DNA of 64,000 nt from an uncultured Rhodospira sp. (GTDB lineage: Bacteria > Pseudomonadota > Alphaproteobacteria > Rhodospirillales > Rhodospirillaceae). Below are positions 26,612 to 39,280 of this stretch, one piece after another. The notes beneath the pieces were generated by a model that searched no databases, had not been told where the DNA came from, and saw nothing but the letters and a program-made list of their open reading frames with translations. Location of the stretch: positions 1 to 64,000 of the forward strand of contig NZ_CAKZOT010000080.1 of the NCBI RefSeq assembly GCF_937138205.1, written 5' to 3'. Numbering within the stretch: position 1 is the first letter of the stretch; the number at the start of each line of letters is the position of its first letter. The position numbers and the translations under genes are program-made.

Positions 26612-28111
26612 ATGCCGCAAACCCGTGATGCACACCCGGTTCAGGGTCGCAAGCCAAAACGAACACACCATCTTGCCACTTTGGGCCTTCCCGCGCTGGG
26701 CCTGACGGGCGCCCTTCTGCTCGGCGGTTGCGCGGTCGGCGAGGGCGGCATGGTGGAGGTCATGAATCGGCCGACCCCAGCCGTCGACTCGGCGCTGGCC
26801 GCCCTGGCCCGGGGCCGGGTCGGCGATGCCGAGGCGTGGACGGCGCGCGCCCTGGCCGCCAATCCCGCCGATCCCCACGCCCTTCTGATCCGGGGCATGA
26901 TGGCCGAGCAGGCCGGTCAACCGGCCGTGGCGCGCGAGGCGTACGAAACCATCCTGCGGCTTGAGCCCGACGCGACCATTGATCCGACGCCGATGGACAT
27001 GGACTCCGCGCCGCGCCCGGTTGTCGAGATCGCGGCTGACCGCCTCTCTCGTTTGCCGCCGACACCAGTCGGGCCCGGCTTCGCCCGCGTGCCCGGCGTC
27101 ACCGGCCCGACGGCGATGGAGACGCCGGACCCGCAGACGAATACCGCCCCCACCGCGCGGGACGAGGCGTGGCAGAACGTCTCCGGCCGCTTCGAAACGC
27201 TTGAACGGCTGTTCGACCAGGGCCTCATCACCGATACGGAATACGCCAAGCGGCGGCGCGAGAATCTGGGCGCCCTCCTGCCGCTCACGCAGGAGCCGCC
27301 GGCGGCCGGCCTGACACGGCCGGCGCCGCGCGCGACGGCCGTCGTGGGCCGCCTGCGGGATTTGGCCGGCACGTTCGAGAGCGGTGCCATCTCCGCCAGC
27401 CAGCACGCCGCCGAGCGCCGGGCGATCCTTGATGCCCTGCTGCCCGCCGAGCCGGTGACCCACGAAACCGCGGACATGCGGCCGCGCAACGCCCGTGATG
27501 TCGCCCGCATGGCCCGCCGGCTGGAGGACGCCTTGCGGCGCGGTCTGATCACGAACGCCGAGTACGATGCCGAACGCGCGGCCTTGAACGCCCTGGCGCG
27601 GCAGCACGGGCAGGCGGCCACGGCGGCCGTGCCGCCGCCAGCGCCGGGCGGACACGGCGGGATGGACGACCCCGCCAAGGACGAAGGGCACACCGACGAC
27701 GCGAGCGAGGACTCCGCCGACGGGCCGCGTCCGCTGCTGCCGGTGCCGACCCAACCGGGCGTGACCGCCGGGCCGCCGACGGCCAATGCCGAGGACCCGG
27801 CCACGCAACGCTTTTCCGGCGTCACCGGCGCCCGCAGTGATGCCGCCGCGTCCCAGCCTGACGGCAACCACGTCCATTTGGCCTCGTACCGCACCTTGCA
27901 GAGCGCCCAGGCCGGCTGGGCGGCGCTCAGCGCGCGCTATGCCGGCCTGATGCGCGGCATGATGCCGACCTTCGAACGGGTGACCATCCCCGACAAGGGC
28001 GAGTTCATCCGCCTGAAGGCCGGCCCGGTGGAGATCCCGGGCGGCACGGCGCGCTTGTGCGACCAGTTGCGGGGCGCCGGCCAGTTCTGCGAACCGACCA
28101 AGGTGAACTGA
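26612..28111 (+). CDS. SPOR-domain lipoprotein with TPR-like and SHOCT-like repeats
   Basis: 499 aa from the ATG at 26612 (GAGAGG upstream); the ORF track starts 33 codons earlier. A lipoprotein signal ends in LLLGGC (Cys near 40). Residues 55-120 look like a TPR pair (ALARGRVGDAEAWTARALA; PADPHALLIRGMMAEQAG). Three SHOCT-like segments follow, near 195-225 (LERLFDQGLITDTEYAKRR), 247-278 (LAGTFESGAISASQHAAERR) and 303-330 (LEDALRRGLITNAEYDAER). A disordered acidic linker and a C-terminal SPOR domain (HVHLASYRTLQSAQAGW near 427) complete it. SPOR domains bind denuded peptidoglycan at division sites, so an envelope or septal scaffold role is inferred. Confidence 0.8.
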   Translation: MPQTRDAHPVQGRKPKRTHHLATLGLPALGLTGALLLGGCAVGEGGMVEVMNRPTPAVDSALAALARGRVGDAEAWTARALAANPADPHALLIRGMMAEQAGQPAVAREAYETILRLEPDATIDPTPMDMDSAPRPVVEIAADRLSRLPPTPVGPGFARVPGVTGPTAMETPDPQTNTAPTARDEAWQNVSGRFETLERLFDQGLITDTEYAKRRRENLGALLPLTQEPPAAGLTRPAPRATAVVGRLRDLAGTFESGAISASQHAAERRAILDALLPAEPVTHETADMRPRNARDVARMARRLEDALRRGLITNAEYDAERAALNALARQHGQAATAAVPPPAPGGHGGMDDPAKDEGHTDDASEDSADGPRPLLPVPTQPGVTAGPPTANAEDPATQRFSGVTGARSDAAASQPDGNHVHLASYRTLQSAQAGWAALSARYAGLMRGMMPTFERVTIPDKGEFIRLKAGPVEIPGGTARLCDQLRGAGQFCEPTKVN

Positions 28112-28195
28112 CCGAGGTGAACTGACGAGCCGCTCCGCGCGCCATTGACGGCCGGCGGCGGCCCTGCAATAACCTCCGGACGACCTTGTCGCCCG

Positions 28196-28282
28196 GCCCG
28201 GGTGGCGGAATTGGTAGACGCACCGGACTCAAAATCCGGCGGTGGTAACACCATGCGAGTTCGAGTCTCGCCCCGGGCACCA
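28196..28282 (+). tRNA. tRNA-Leu (anticodon CAA)
   Basis: The acceptor stem GCCCGGG (28196-28202) pairs with CCCGGGC (28272-28278), followed by the discriminator A and an encoded CCA. The anticodon stem CCGGA/TCCGG encloses the loop CTCAAAA, giving CAA, which reads UUG. The long variable arm GGTGGTAACACCAT and the T-loop GTTCGAGTC complete a class II tRNA. Confidence 0.97.
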
Positions 28283-28396
28283 TCCCCCAGACACGCTTTC
28301 TGGTGTCGACACGTTAGGGTCTTCAATGGGCTAGGCCTTCTGCTGGCGGTGCACAGGAGGGGATGCATCCCATTCGGACAGACGTCGGCCGTCCTT

Positions 28397-28696
28397 TCAC
28401 GCCGGATGTAGGGGCTTCGCCTCCAGCCGGACGCCGAGGGCATGGGCCACCTTGACCACGGTCTCAAAGCGCGGCTTGGCCCCCGGGGACAGCGCCTTGT
28501 AGAGGCTTTCCCGGCCCAGCCCGGTGTCGCGGGCCAGTTGCGCCATGCCCCGGGCGCGGGCGATGTCCTTCACGGCGGCCAGGAAGGCGTCCGGATCGGG
28601 GTCCTCCAGGGCAGCGGTCAGGTAGGCCGCGATGGTCTCGTCATCGGTCAGATAGTCGGCCGCGTCGAAGGCGTCCGTGCGGAGGTTCGTGCACAT
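28397..28696 (-). CDS. Orphan HigA-like antitoxin (addiction-module antidote family)
   Basis: 99 aa from the ATG at 28696 (MCTNLRTDAFDAADYLTDDE). The N-terminal part DAADYLTDDETIAAYLTAAL and the helix-turn-helix ARGMAQLARDTGLGRESLYK, followed by PRFETVVKVAHALGVRL, fit the small COG3636-type antidote proteins that usually follow a RelE/HigB-like toxin gene. Here the upstream position holds only operator-like repeats and the end of the hybrid kinase gene on the same strand, so the toxin gene is missing. It may act as a plain repressor or an anti-addiction relic. A tRNA gene lies just beyond its 3' end. Confidence 0.8.
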   Translation of the reverse strand: MCTNLRTDAFDAADYLTDDETIAAYLTAALEDPDPDAFLAAVKDIARARGMAQLARDTGLGRESLYKALSPGAKPRFETVVKVAHALGVRLEAKPLHPA

Positions 28697-28706
28697 GGCC
28701 TTCAGC

Positions 28707-28757
28707 GTATCCTTTCGGATACAGTTGTGCAACGTCCATCCTGTGCAACGGCCATCC
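28707..28757. promoter_or_regulatory. Operator-like repeats upstream of the orphan antitoxin
   Basis: The palindrome GTATCC-TTTC-GGATAC (28707-28722) lies directly before the antitoxin start. Next to it are two tandem 16-base units, TGTGCAACGTCCATCC and TGTGCAACGGCCATCC (28726-28757), differing at one base. This looks like an autoregulated operator. Confidence 0.6.
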
Positions 28758-28767
28758 GCTTTGGCGT

Positions 28768-32247
<3,480 letters not shown>

Positions 32248-32339
32248 GGTCGTGCTCCGCCGCGAGTGTCGCCCCGGATCCTATCGGCGTCCGGTCGCCG
32301 GTCAAACCCTCTTGCCGGGCGGACCGACCGCGGCCGGGG

Positions 32340-34019
<1,680 letters not shown>

Positions 34020-34183
34020 GGGCTCCTCCGGGAGGGGCTAAAGACAGGGCGGACGCCAAACGCGGCCCCGTGTGGGCACACGGGCCGTGCGTGGCTGGGT
34101 CGCATCAGGTGGCGCCCGTTCTAACGGAGGATCACCGGGCGGGCAATGGGGTGGGGGGCGAAGCGAGTCTCTTGGTTGGGTGT

Positions 34184-34705
34184 TCACGACCCGTCCAAAT
34201 CGTCTTCTTTTTTTGCCAAGGTCACAAGATCATGCTGCAATGGTTGTGGTGGCCCTATGACCAAGGCCTCGCCGTCCCGTCTGCGAAAGGTACCGCTCAG
34301 CCCGAGCAGATCATTTCCGTCAAACGTGTGCATCTCATCACAATTGGAGAACAATGCAGTGGCGAGGTGAATGGCATCGTTTGGTTTTTTTATCTTCGGA
34401 TGGCGACGAAAAAGATTTCTGGCATGTGTAGCTATAGAAGGGGAAAGATCAATAATATCAAAAAAATCGTTGTCCCAAAATCGATCCAATAAGTGATCGT
34501 GCTGTTCCTGAAAATATTCCCTCGTTTTTCCGTCTTCGCACCTAACCTTGCATACTTCTGACAGCGTCAATGTAGAAGTTACAATAACAAGATCTCCTTT
34601 TTCTGCGGCCGTATATATGCTGCGACATATGGGAAATCTTCCATCTTCCTGTTGAATAAGGCTAATAAAGCAGCACGAATCCCAGTATATGCGCTTTTCA
34701 GCCAT
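34184..34705 (-). CDS. PIN-domain protein, probable RNase toxin
   Basis: 173 aa. The PIN-fold pattern is clear: the first acidic residue in IYWDSCCFISLI (Asp9), the Glu in TLTLSEVCKV (near 50), an Asp in KKPNDAIHLATA (near 108) and a last one in HTFDGNDLL (near 127). These four form the metal site of VapC-type nucleases. Its ATG overlaps the end of the 285-aa gene by eight bases, so the two are translationally coupled. Base composition is distinctly AT-richer than the surrounding genes, which suggests transfer. It is longer than most VapC toxins (~130-150 aa), with a C-terminal charged tail. Target RNA unknown. Confidence 0.8.
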   Translation of the reverse strand: MAEKRIYWDSCCFISLIQQEDGRFPICRSIYTAAEKGDLVIVTSTLTLSEVCKVRCEDGKTREYFQEQHDHLLDRFWDNDFFDIIDLSPSIATHARNLFRRHPKIKKPNDAIHLATALFSNCDEMHTFDGNDLLGLSGTFRRRDGEALVIGPPQPLQHDLVTLAKKEDDLDGS

Positions 34706-35555
34706 CTCCGCCTCTTAGCATGTCAACGTAGTTCTCAGATTTCATGCCGCCGGTAAACGTGTCATCCAAAATAGCGTCAAGGCCGACAGCAGAAAAACTA
34801 ATAATGTCCAACGCCTCGGCTTCAATATAGCGGATATCACCACCGTCACCGTAGTATTTGCGGCCGACAACACGAACCCGCTTTCCTTCCCATACATCCG
34901 TTAATGTCTTATCCATTCCAACGTTCTTGGCGCGCGTTTCGGTCAGACGACAAGTAATGCGGTCTCCGCCCTTGGTCAAGATCCAGAAGGCGGGCCGATT
35001 TCGGTATTCCCCAACATTTTGAATACGGCCGAAGACCTCGCCAAAGGAGGTATGTTTCGGAATGTCACTTCCAGCAGGAATTTCATATAACTCAATATGA
35101 TCAAGGGCCGTTTTGGAGATGTGTGGGGTAATATGGATAACGTTGTCGTCTTCCCCACGTCGATATACACGTGTCAGGCCGATCCGTTCTTGGTGTCGTT
35201 GCAGTATACGTTTTCCGACCACCAATCCCTTTCGGTCCAACCAGTCCGGGATGCCCGTATTGATGTCACCCAAAAGGCCTCTCATTGCGTCAGAAGCCCG
35301 GGCAAAGTCGGCGTCGGCCTCGCCGCTCACATCGGTGCCCTCTTCGGTCGCTTCTGGTGCGATTTCCACCGTTAGGGGGCTGTTGGTCGTGGCTGCTTTC
35401 AAGACCCAGGTATAACGGCACACGTTTCCCCTGGCTCGTGCGGGCGCGCGCAACCACTCCACCAAATCGAGGATTTGGTGCATCGCATCATCGATCGCGA
35501 GGGGCTTCGTCTTCCCGCCGCTCGGCTGAACGACAAATACGTAGGACTTGCTCAT
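34698..35555 (-). CDS. Unknown 285-aa partner of the PIN protein
   Basis: Not recognised. There is no signal peptide or membrane helix. The N-terminal ~110 residues contain SYVFVVQPSGGKTKPLAIDD and a patterned helix/strand region; the acidic linker TEEGTDVSGEADADF follows. The C-terminal half looks beta-rich, possibly a small barrel (FGEVFGRIQNV, RITCRLTETRA, EGKRVRVVGRKYYG). None of the usual antitoxin DNA-binding folds (RHH, AbrB, Phd, HTH) is visible. It precedes and overlaps the PIN gene, the usual position of an antitoxin. Its own ATG overlaps the end of a 38-codon ORF. It shares the low GC of the PIN gene. A new antitoxin or an accessory factor is inferred. Confidence 0.6.
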   Translation of the reverse strand: MSKSYVFVVQPSGGKTKPLAIDDAMHQILDLVEWLRAPARARGNVCRYTWVLKAATTNSPLTVEIAPEATEEGTDVSGEADADFARASDAMRGLLGDINTGIPDWLDRKGLVVGKRILQRHQERIGLTRVYRRGEDDNVIHITPHISKTALDHIELYEIPAGSDIPKHTSFGEVFGRIQNVGEYRNRPAFWILTKGGDRITCRLTETRAKNVGMDKTLTDVWEGKRVRVVGRKYYGDGGDIRYIEAEALDIISFSAVGLDAILDDTFTGGMKSENYVDMLRGGDG

Positions 35556-35668
35556 CTCGCCAACTTCCGGTGAAGCATCACTGTGTCAACCGCCATGCCC
35601 GGTAGCCACGCGCCTTCGATGCCGCGACATTTAATCGCACAACGGCTTATGATAACGTGAATGGTCAT
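35552..35668 (-). pseudogene. 38-codon ORF after the ParD-like gene, possible toxin remnant
   Basis: Starts 14 bases after the ParD-like stop, exactly where a ParE toxin gene should begin, but ends after 38 codons. Its TGA overlaps the ATG of the 285-aa gene (ATGAGC). The translation (MTIHVIISRCAIKCRG...) does not match ParE well. It is either a decayed toxin whose reading now runs into the PIN island, or a small spacer ORF that couples the two modules. Confidence 0.35.
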
Positions 35669-35682
35669 GCACTCACGTCGAT

Positions 35683-35910
35683 TCAAGCGGCATTCAGAGC
35701 CCGCGCCTCCGCCATGATCTCGTCCAGCGATTTGTCGCTGACGCCGCTGGCCAGTCCCTCGTCGATGGCGCGCTGAAGCCCGGCCCGGGCGTGGTCGCGC
35801 TGGATCAGGTCGCGGACGGTGGCGCCAACGTCGGCATACCCGCCGGCGCTCGCCTGGGTCTCGCACCACGTCTTCAGGGGCTCGGGGAGGGAAACCGTGA
35901 CATGATCCAT
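35683..35910 (-). CDS. ParD-like antitoxin without an intact toxin
   Basis: 75 aa. The N terminus MDHVTVSLPEPLKTWCETQ is the ribbon-helix-helix start of ParD-family antitoxins, and GYADVGATVRDLIQRD the second helix. The C-terminal part (AIDEGLASGVSDKSLDEIMA) is the toxin-wrapping tail with the usual SGVSD motif. A ParE gene would normally follow directly; only a 38-codon ORF is there, then the PIN island. The antitoxin has the high GC of the chromosome, unlike the genes after it, which fits an older module later disrupted. Confidence 0.82.
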   Translation of the reverse strand: MDHVTVSLPEPLKTWCETQASAGGYADVGATVRDLIQRDHARAGLQRAIDEGLASGVSDKSLDEIMAEARALNAA

Positions 35911-36070
35911 GCCCTGGGCCTTTCAACCAACTCAAACAACGTCGCCGGCGCAATCCGCCCTGTTCAGGATTCGTTCAGTCTATCGCGGCGGGCCAAGCGG
36001 GGCAATGGCGTGGCGGCATCGTGTCCGGGCCAACCTTGAGGCCGGCGGTGCGGCGGTTCGACCAGGTGCG

Positions 36071-37750
36071 TCAAGCGAGAGGCAGGGTCACCCGAGGCCC
36101 GTGACCGGTGTCCAGGGTGAGCTCCAGCGCCCGCCCCAGTCCCGCCCGCGCCAGGCCGTCGGCCAACAGCAGGGCGGCCGCGTCGGGTTCGGCGCGCAGC
36201 GCTTCGGCAAGGGTGGCGGGATCGACCGGTGCCGCACCGTGCGCTGTGTGGGCGGTCAGGATCTCCCGCGCGGCGGCCGACGGCGGCGGGCCGTCATCCT
36301 CTATCGTGAGGCGGACGCCGCCGCTGTCGTTCCCCTGCACGCTGACCGAAACGGTGCGGGACGGGGCTTGGTCCGGATCCACGGGGCCGTCGACTCGTAA
36401 CAGGACGCTTTCCACGGCATAACCGATCACGGCCGCCAGCAAACCCGGGTGGGCCGTGGCCGCCAGGTCCGGCGGGCAGGCCAGGGTGAGGTCAACGCCC
36501 CGGGCCCGGCTTCGCTGACCGAGCACGGCCAGGATGTCCTCCAGCAGGAGGTCGAGCGGCGGCGCGGGGGTGTCCGGCGCCGCCGTCAGGTGGCCAAGCG
36601 CCGAGGCCACCCGCGCGGCGGTGGTCGGGTCGTCGGGCAGCGCCTGCGCCAGCAGGGGAGCCGTGGCGGCCAGGGCGCGCCCGGCGGCGGCCTCCGTCGC
36701 CGCGCCGAGCAGGGCGGTCCGCAGCGTGGCGGCGTCGCGGTCGGGTGCGGTCGGTTGCACGGGGGCGGCGGCCGGGACCTCCGCGCGGCGGCCGATTCGC
36801 CCCAGCGGCGCCGCATAGGCCGTCCCGGCAAGCACCGCACTGCCCAGGGCCACGGCCAACACCGCCAGCAGGGCGGCAATCAGGGCGTCTTGAAGACGCA
36901 CGAAGCCGGTGGCGACGGTCGCGTGGGCCTCGGCCAGGCGCGTGTCGGCGGTGGTGTGGGCGAGATCGGCGGCGCGGGTCAGAGTGCCGTCGGCGCTCTG
37001 CCACAGCCGGTCGACCGCAGCCTGGTCGAGCAGGGCCGCCCGGCGCGCGGCCGGAATGTCCAGGGCGTCGGCCATGGCCGCGTGCACGCCAGTCCCTGAT
37101 CCCAGCGGACCGGTGCGGTCCAGGCCGGCGGGCAGGCCAGGCGCGGCGATGGCCCGGGCCGCCAGCCGCCGCGCCTCGCGGTCCAGGAAGGGCAGGGCAG
37201 GCGCCTGCGCGCGGGCGGCCAGGGTCAGAGTCTCGCTCAACCGGCCAAGCTGGCGGGCGCGCGGCGTGGCCGCCTCGTCCTGCGGCGCGGTCGCGAACCG
37301 GTCCAGCGTGCGCAGGCGGTCGGCGATCAGCGTGGTCCAGGGCGTCTGGGCGTTGCGGTGCGCGGCCAGGCGGTCGACGGCGGCGCGGGCGTCGTCCAGG
37401 GCCGTGCCGAACGCCGCCGGCAGGCCGGCGCGCCATGCCGGATCACTCGACAGCACGCGAAAGCGCGACACGGCCCGCTGCCGCGCCGGTTCGCCCGCAC
37501 TTCCGGCCGGGGCGTGGCGGATCTGCCGCGCCAGACCACGCAAGCCCTCGACCGCGCGGGCAACAGTGGCCAACGCGTCGGCCTCCGCCCGGGCCGCGTC
37601 CAGCGCCCCGTCGTCAACGTGGGGGGCCAGATCGAGAACGCGCCAGCCGACCAGCGCCGCCGGGGCGCACAGCAGGGCGAACACGACCATCGCCGCCACC
37701 ACGAGCCCCAGCACGGGACGCGGGCGCTTGGCTCCCGGTGTGGGGGTCAT
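36071..37750 (-). CDS. Membrane sensor with a degenerate histidine-kinase ATPase domain
   Basis: 559 aa. One helix lies near 14-36 (LGLVVAAMVVFALLCAPAAL). A ~240-residue, Ala/Arg-rich helical periplasmic domain follows, then a second helix near 288-312 (LIAALLAVLAVALGSAVLAG). The cytoplasmic part ends in something like a HATPase fold, with LTIEDDGPPPSAA in the G1-box place and ADGLARAGLGRALELTL near the end. The N-box asparagines and glycine-rich lid are missing, and there is no phosphoacceptor H-box. It is therefore likely a pseudokinase or a diverged sensor. Its ATG overlaps the stop of the solute-binding gene (ATGA). Confidence 0.65.
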   Translation of the reverse strand: MTPTPGAKRPRPVLGLVVAAMVVFALLCAPAALVGWRVLDLAPHVDDGALDAARAEADALATVARAVEGLRGLARQIRHAPAGSAGEPARQRAVSRFRVLSSDPAWRAGLPAAFGTALDDARAAVDRLAAHRNAQTPWTTLIADRLRTLDRFATAPQDEAATPRARQLGRLSETLTLAARAQAPALPFLDREARRLAARAIAAPGLPAGLDRTGPLGSGTGVHAAMADALDIPAARRAALLDQAAVDRLWQSADGTLTRAADLAHTTADTRLAEAHATVATGFVRLQDALIAALLAVLAVALGSAVLAGTAYAAPLGRIGRRAEVPAAAPVQPTAPDRDAATLRTALLGAATEAAAGRALAATAPLLAQALPDDPTTAARVASALGHLTAAPDTPAPPLDLLLEDILAVLGQRSRARGVDLTLACPPDLAATAHPGLLAAVIGYAVESVLLRVDGPVDPDQAPSRTVSVSVQGNDSGGVRLTIEDDGPPPSAAAREILTAHTAHGAAPVDPATLAEALRAEPDAAALLLADGLARAGLGRALELTLDTGHGPRVTLPLA

Positions 37751-38634
37751 CGGCCGGCCTCTGCGGACCCGTGGTGAGGGCTCGCCGCCAGAGGGTCGGG
37801 GCTGAGCCGGGCCAGCGCCCGCAGGCGTCCCTCGTCGCGCAAGGCGGTGAGGGCGGCGTCGACCGCCTCGGCCAGGATCCCGTCACCAGCGCCCGTCGCC
37901 AGCGCCACCGGCCCGCCGGCGCCGTGCTCGATACGCGGCGGGCCGAGCGGCACCAGGGCATCGCCGGGCGCGACGTGACCAAGGGCCTCCATCGCCACGG
38001 CCAGGGGCAGGAACGCGGCGTCCGCCTCGCCGCGTCGCAGGGCGGCCAGGGCCTCGTCCTGGGTGGTCGCCAAGACGACGCTGGCGCCCGCCGGGGCCAG
38101 GCGCCGGAGTGCTTGTGCTTGGTCCGATCCGGCGGCGGTGACCACCACCCGCCCGGCCAGGTGTTCCATCGCGAACTCGTTTCCCTGCGCATGGGTCCAG
38201 GAGGCGGCACGGCCCAGCAGCAGCGACGCGGCGCGGGCATGGGGCGGGGCGAAGTGCACGCGTGCCGCCCGCGCCGGCGCGGCGACCAGATCGGCGGCGA
38301 TCATGTCCACGGCGCCGGAGGCCAGGGCGTCGACAAGCCCGTCGGGGGCCACCGCCGTGAATCGGCAGTCGATGTCCAGGCGCTCGCACACGGCACGAGC
38401 GACGGCGACATGCAGGCCGGCCGCGCGCCCGTCAGGCCCGGTTCCGGACAGCGGCAGCGCCCCGCCGACCGTGGCCACGGTCAGGGTCCGGGACGGCGTC
38501 AACGCCAGCGCCGGGGCCGGCTCCGGCGCGGGCGGCAGCGCCGCGCGCGTGCCCATCCCCACGGCCGCCACCGCCAGGGCCGCCACGACCAGGGACAGGC
38601 TCCAGACCGCGACCCGGCCAGGGCGCGAAGGCAC
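37747..38634 (-). CDS. Periplasmic solute-binding protein (family 3-like)
   Basis: About 295 aa from a GTG at 38634 (a GTG at 38652 or TTG at 38685 are alternatives that overlap the upstream gene). One N-terminal helix (VAVWSLSLVVAALAVAAVG) is a signal or anchor. The rest follows the family 3 amino-acid-binding pattern: LTVATVGGALPLSGTGPDGRAAGLHVAVARAVCERL, then GLVDALASGAVDMIAADL, then GRVVVTAAGSDQAQAL and DEALAALRRGEADAAFL. No permease or ATPase gene is nearby. Instead it overlaps a sensor-like gene, so it probably presents a ligand to that sensor rather than to a transporter. Confidence 0.72.
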   Translation of the reverse strand: MPSRPGRVAVWSLSLVVAALAVAAVGMGTRAALPPAPEPAPALALTPSRTLTVATVGGALPLSGTGPDGRAAGLHVAVARAVCERLDIDCRFTAVAPDGLVDALASGAVDMIAADLVAAPARAARVHFAPPHARAASLLLGRAASWTHAQGNEFAMEHLAGRVVVTAAGSDQAQALRRLAPAGASVVLATTQDEALAALRRGEADAAFLPLAVAMEALGHVAPGDALVPLGPPRIEHGAGGPVALATGAGDGILAEAVDAALTALRDEGRLRALARLSPDPLAASPHHGSAEAGR

Positions 38635-38638
38635 GGCT

Positions 38639-39058
38639 CTACTCGGTTTCACGACTATAGATGTAAAGCCCGCCCGTTTCCTCAAGAATGCCGAAGTAGT
38701 CCAGTTTGTGGTACTTGTTGCCGGTCGGCTGGTCGCCGGCCCAGATCACGGGCACCTCCCACAGTTCCTGCTCGCCGGCGCCGATGACGTAGAACGAGAT
38801 CGAGGTGCCGGTGATGGCCACGGGGTGATAGATGGCGCCGGTGGCGGGGTCGATGGTGGGCTGGCCCAGCCGCAGTTCCGGAATGTGGTGGATGCGCCAC
38901 TGGCCCATGGTGACGTTGCTGACGATGCCGGACCCGCCGCCGTCGGCCGGCGGCGCGGTGGACCCATCGCTGCTCTGGGCGTGGGCGGTGGGGGTGGAGA
39001 ACAGCAATCCAAAAGCGATCAAGGGCGCGGCGGCGGCCACGGCGATGCGGGGTCGCAT
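38639..39058 (-). CDS. Exported hypothetical protein heading the sensor operon
   Basis: 139 aa from the ATG at 39058 (MRPRIAVAAAAPLIAFG); the ORF track runs further upstream through low-complexity sequence. The signal peptide ends near AHAQS. The mature part is short and beta-rich with many aromatics: MGQWRIHHIPELRLGQ, AITGTSISFYVIG, LWEVPVIWAGDQ, KLDYFGILEETGGLYIYS. Not recognised. Four bases separate its stop from the solute-binding gene, and the sensor follows, so the three are probably one operon and one function. Confidence 0.7.
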   Translation of the reverse strand: MRPRIAVAAAAPLIAFGLLFSTPTAHAQSSDGSTAPPADGGGSGIVSNVTMGQWRIHHIPELRLGQPTIDPATGAIYHPVAITGTSISFYVIGAGEQELWEVPVIWAGDQPTGNKYHKLDYFGILEETGGLYIYSRETE

Positions 39059-39280
39059 GGGGCGAGGGCTCCTTTGTTGTGGCGGCCAACCCGGCGGCGC
39101 GGGACGCGGCCGTTGACGGACAACACCAGGGGCGGACGAGGACACCTCATCCGGCGCGCACCGGCCCATCGCGGGGGCCGCCGGCACGCGGCGCATCCTA
39201 TCAATGCGTCGCGAAGGGTGCCAGCGCCCGTGGATGGATCGTGTGGCCGATCAGCCTGTAGGTGTGGCGGTTATCCCGCC

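Noticed and set aside
36745-38787. 680-codon plus-strand ORF opposite the sensor operon
   Set aside because: Very Arg/Pro/Gly-rich translation with no domains, antisense to two overlapping genes with clear signal and binding-protein patterns; a product of third-position GC bias.
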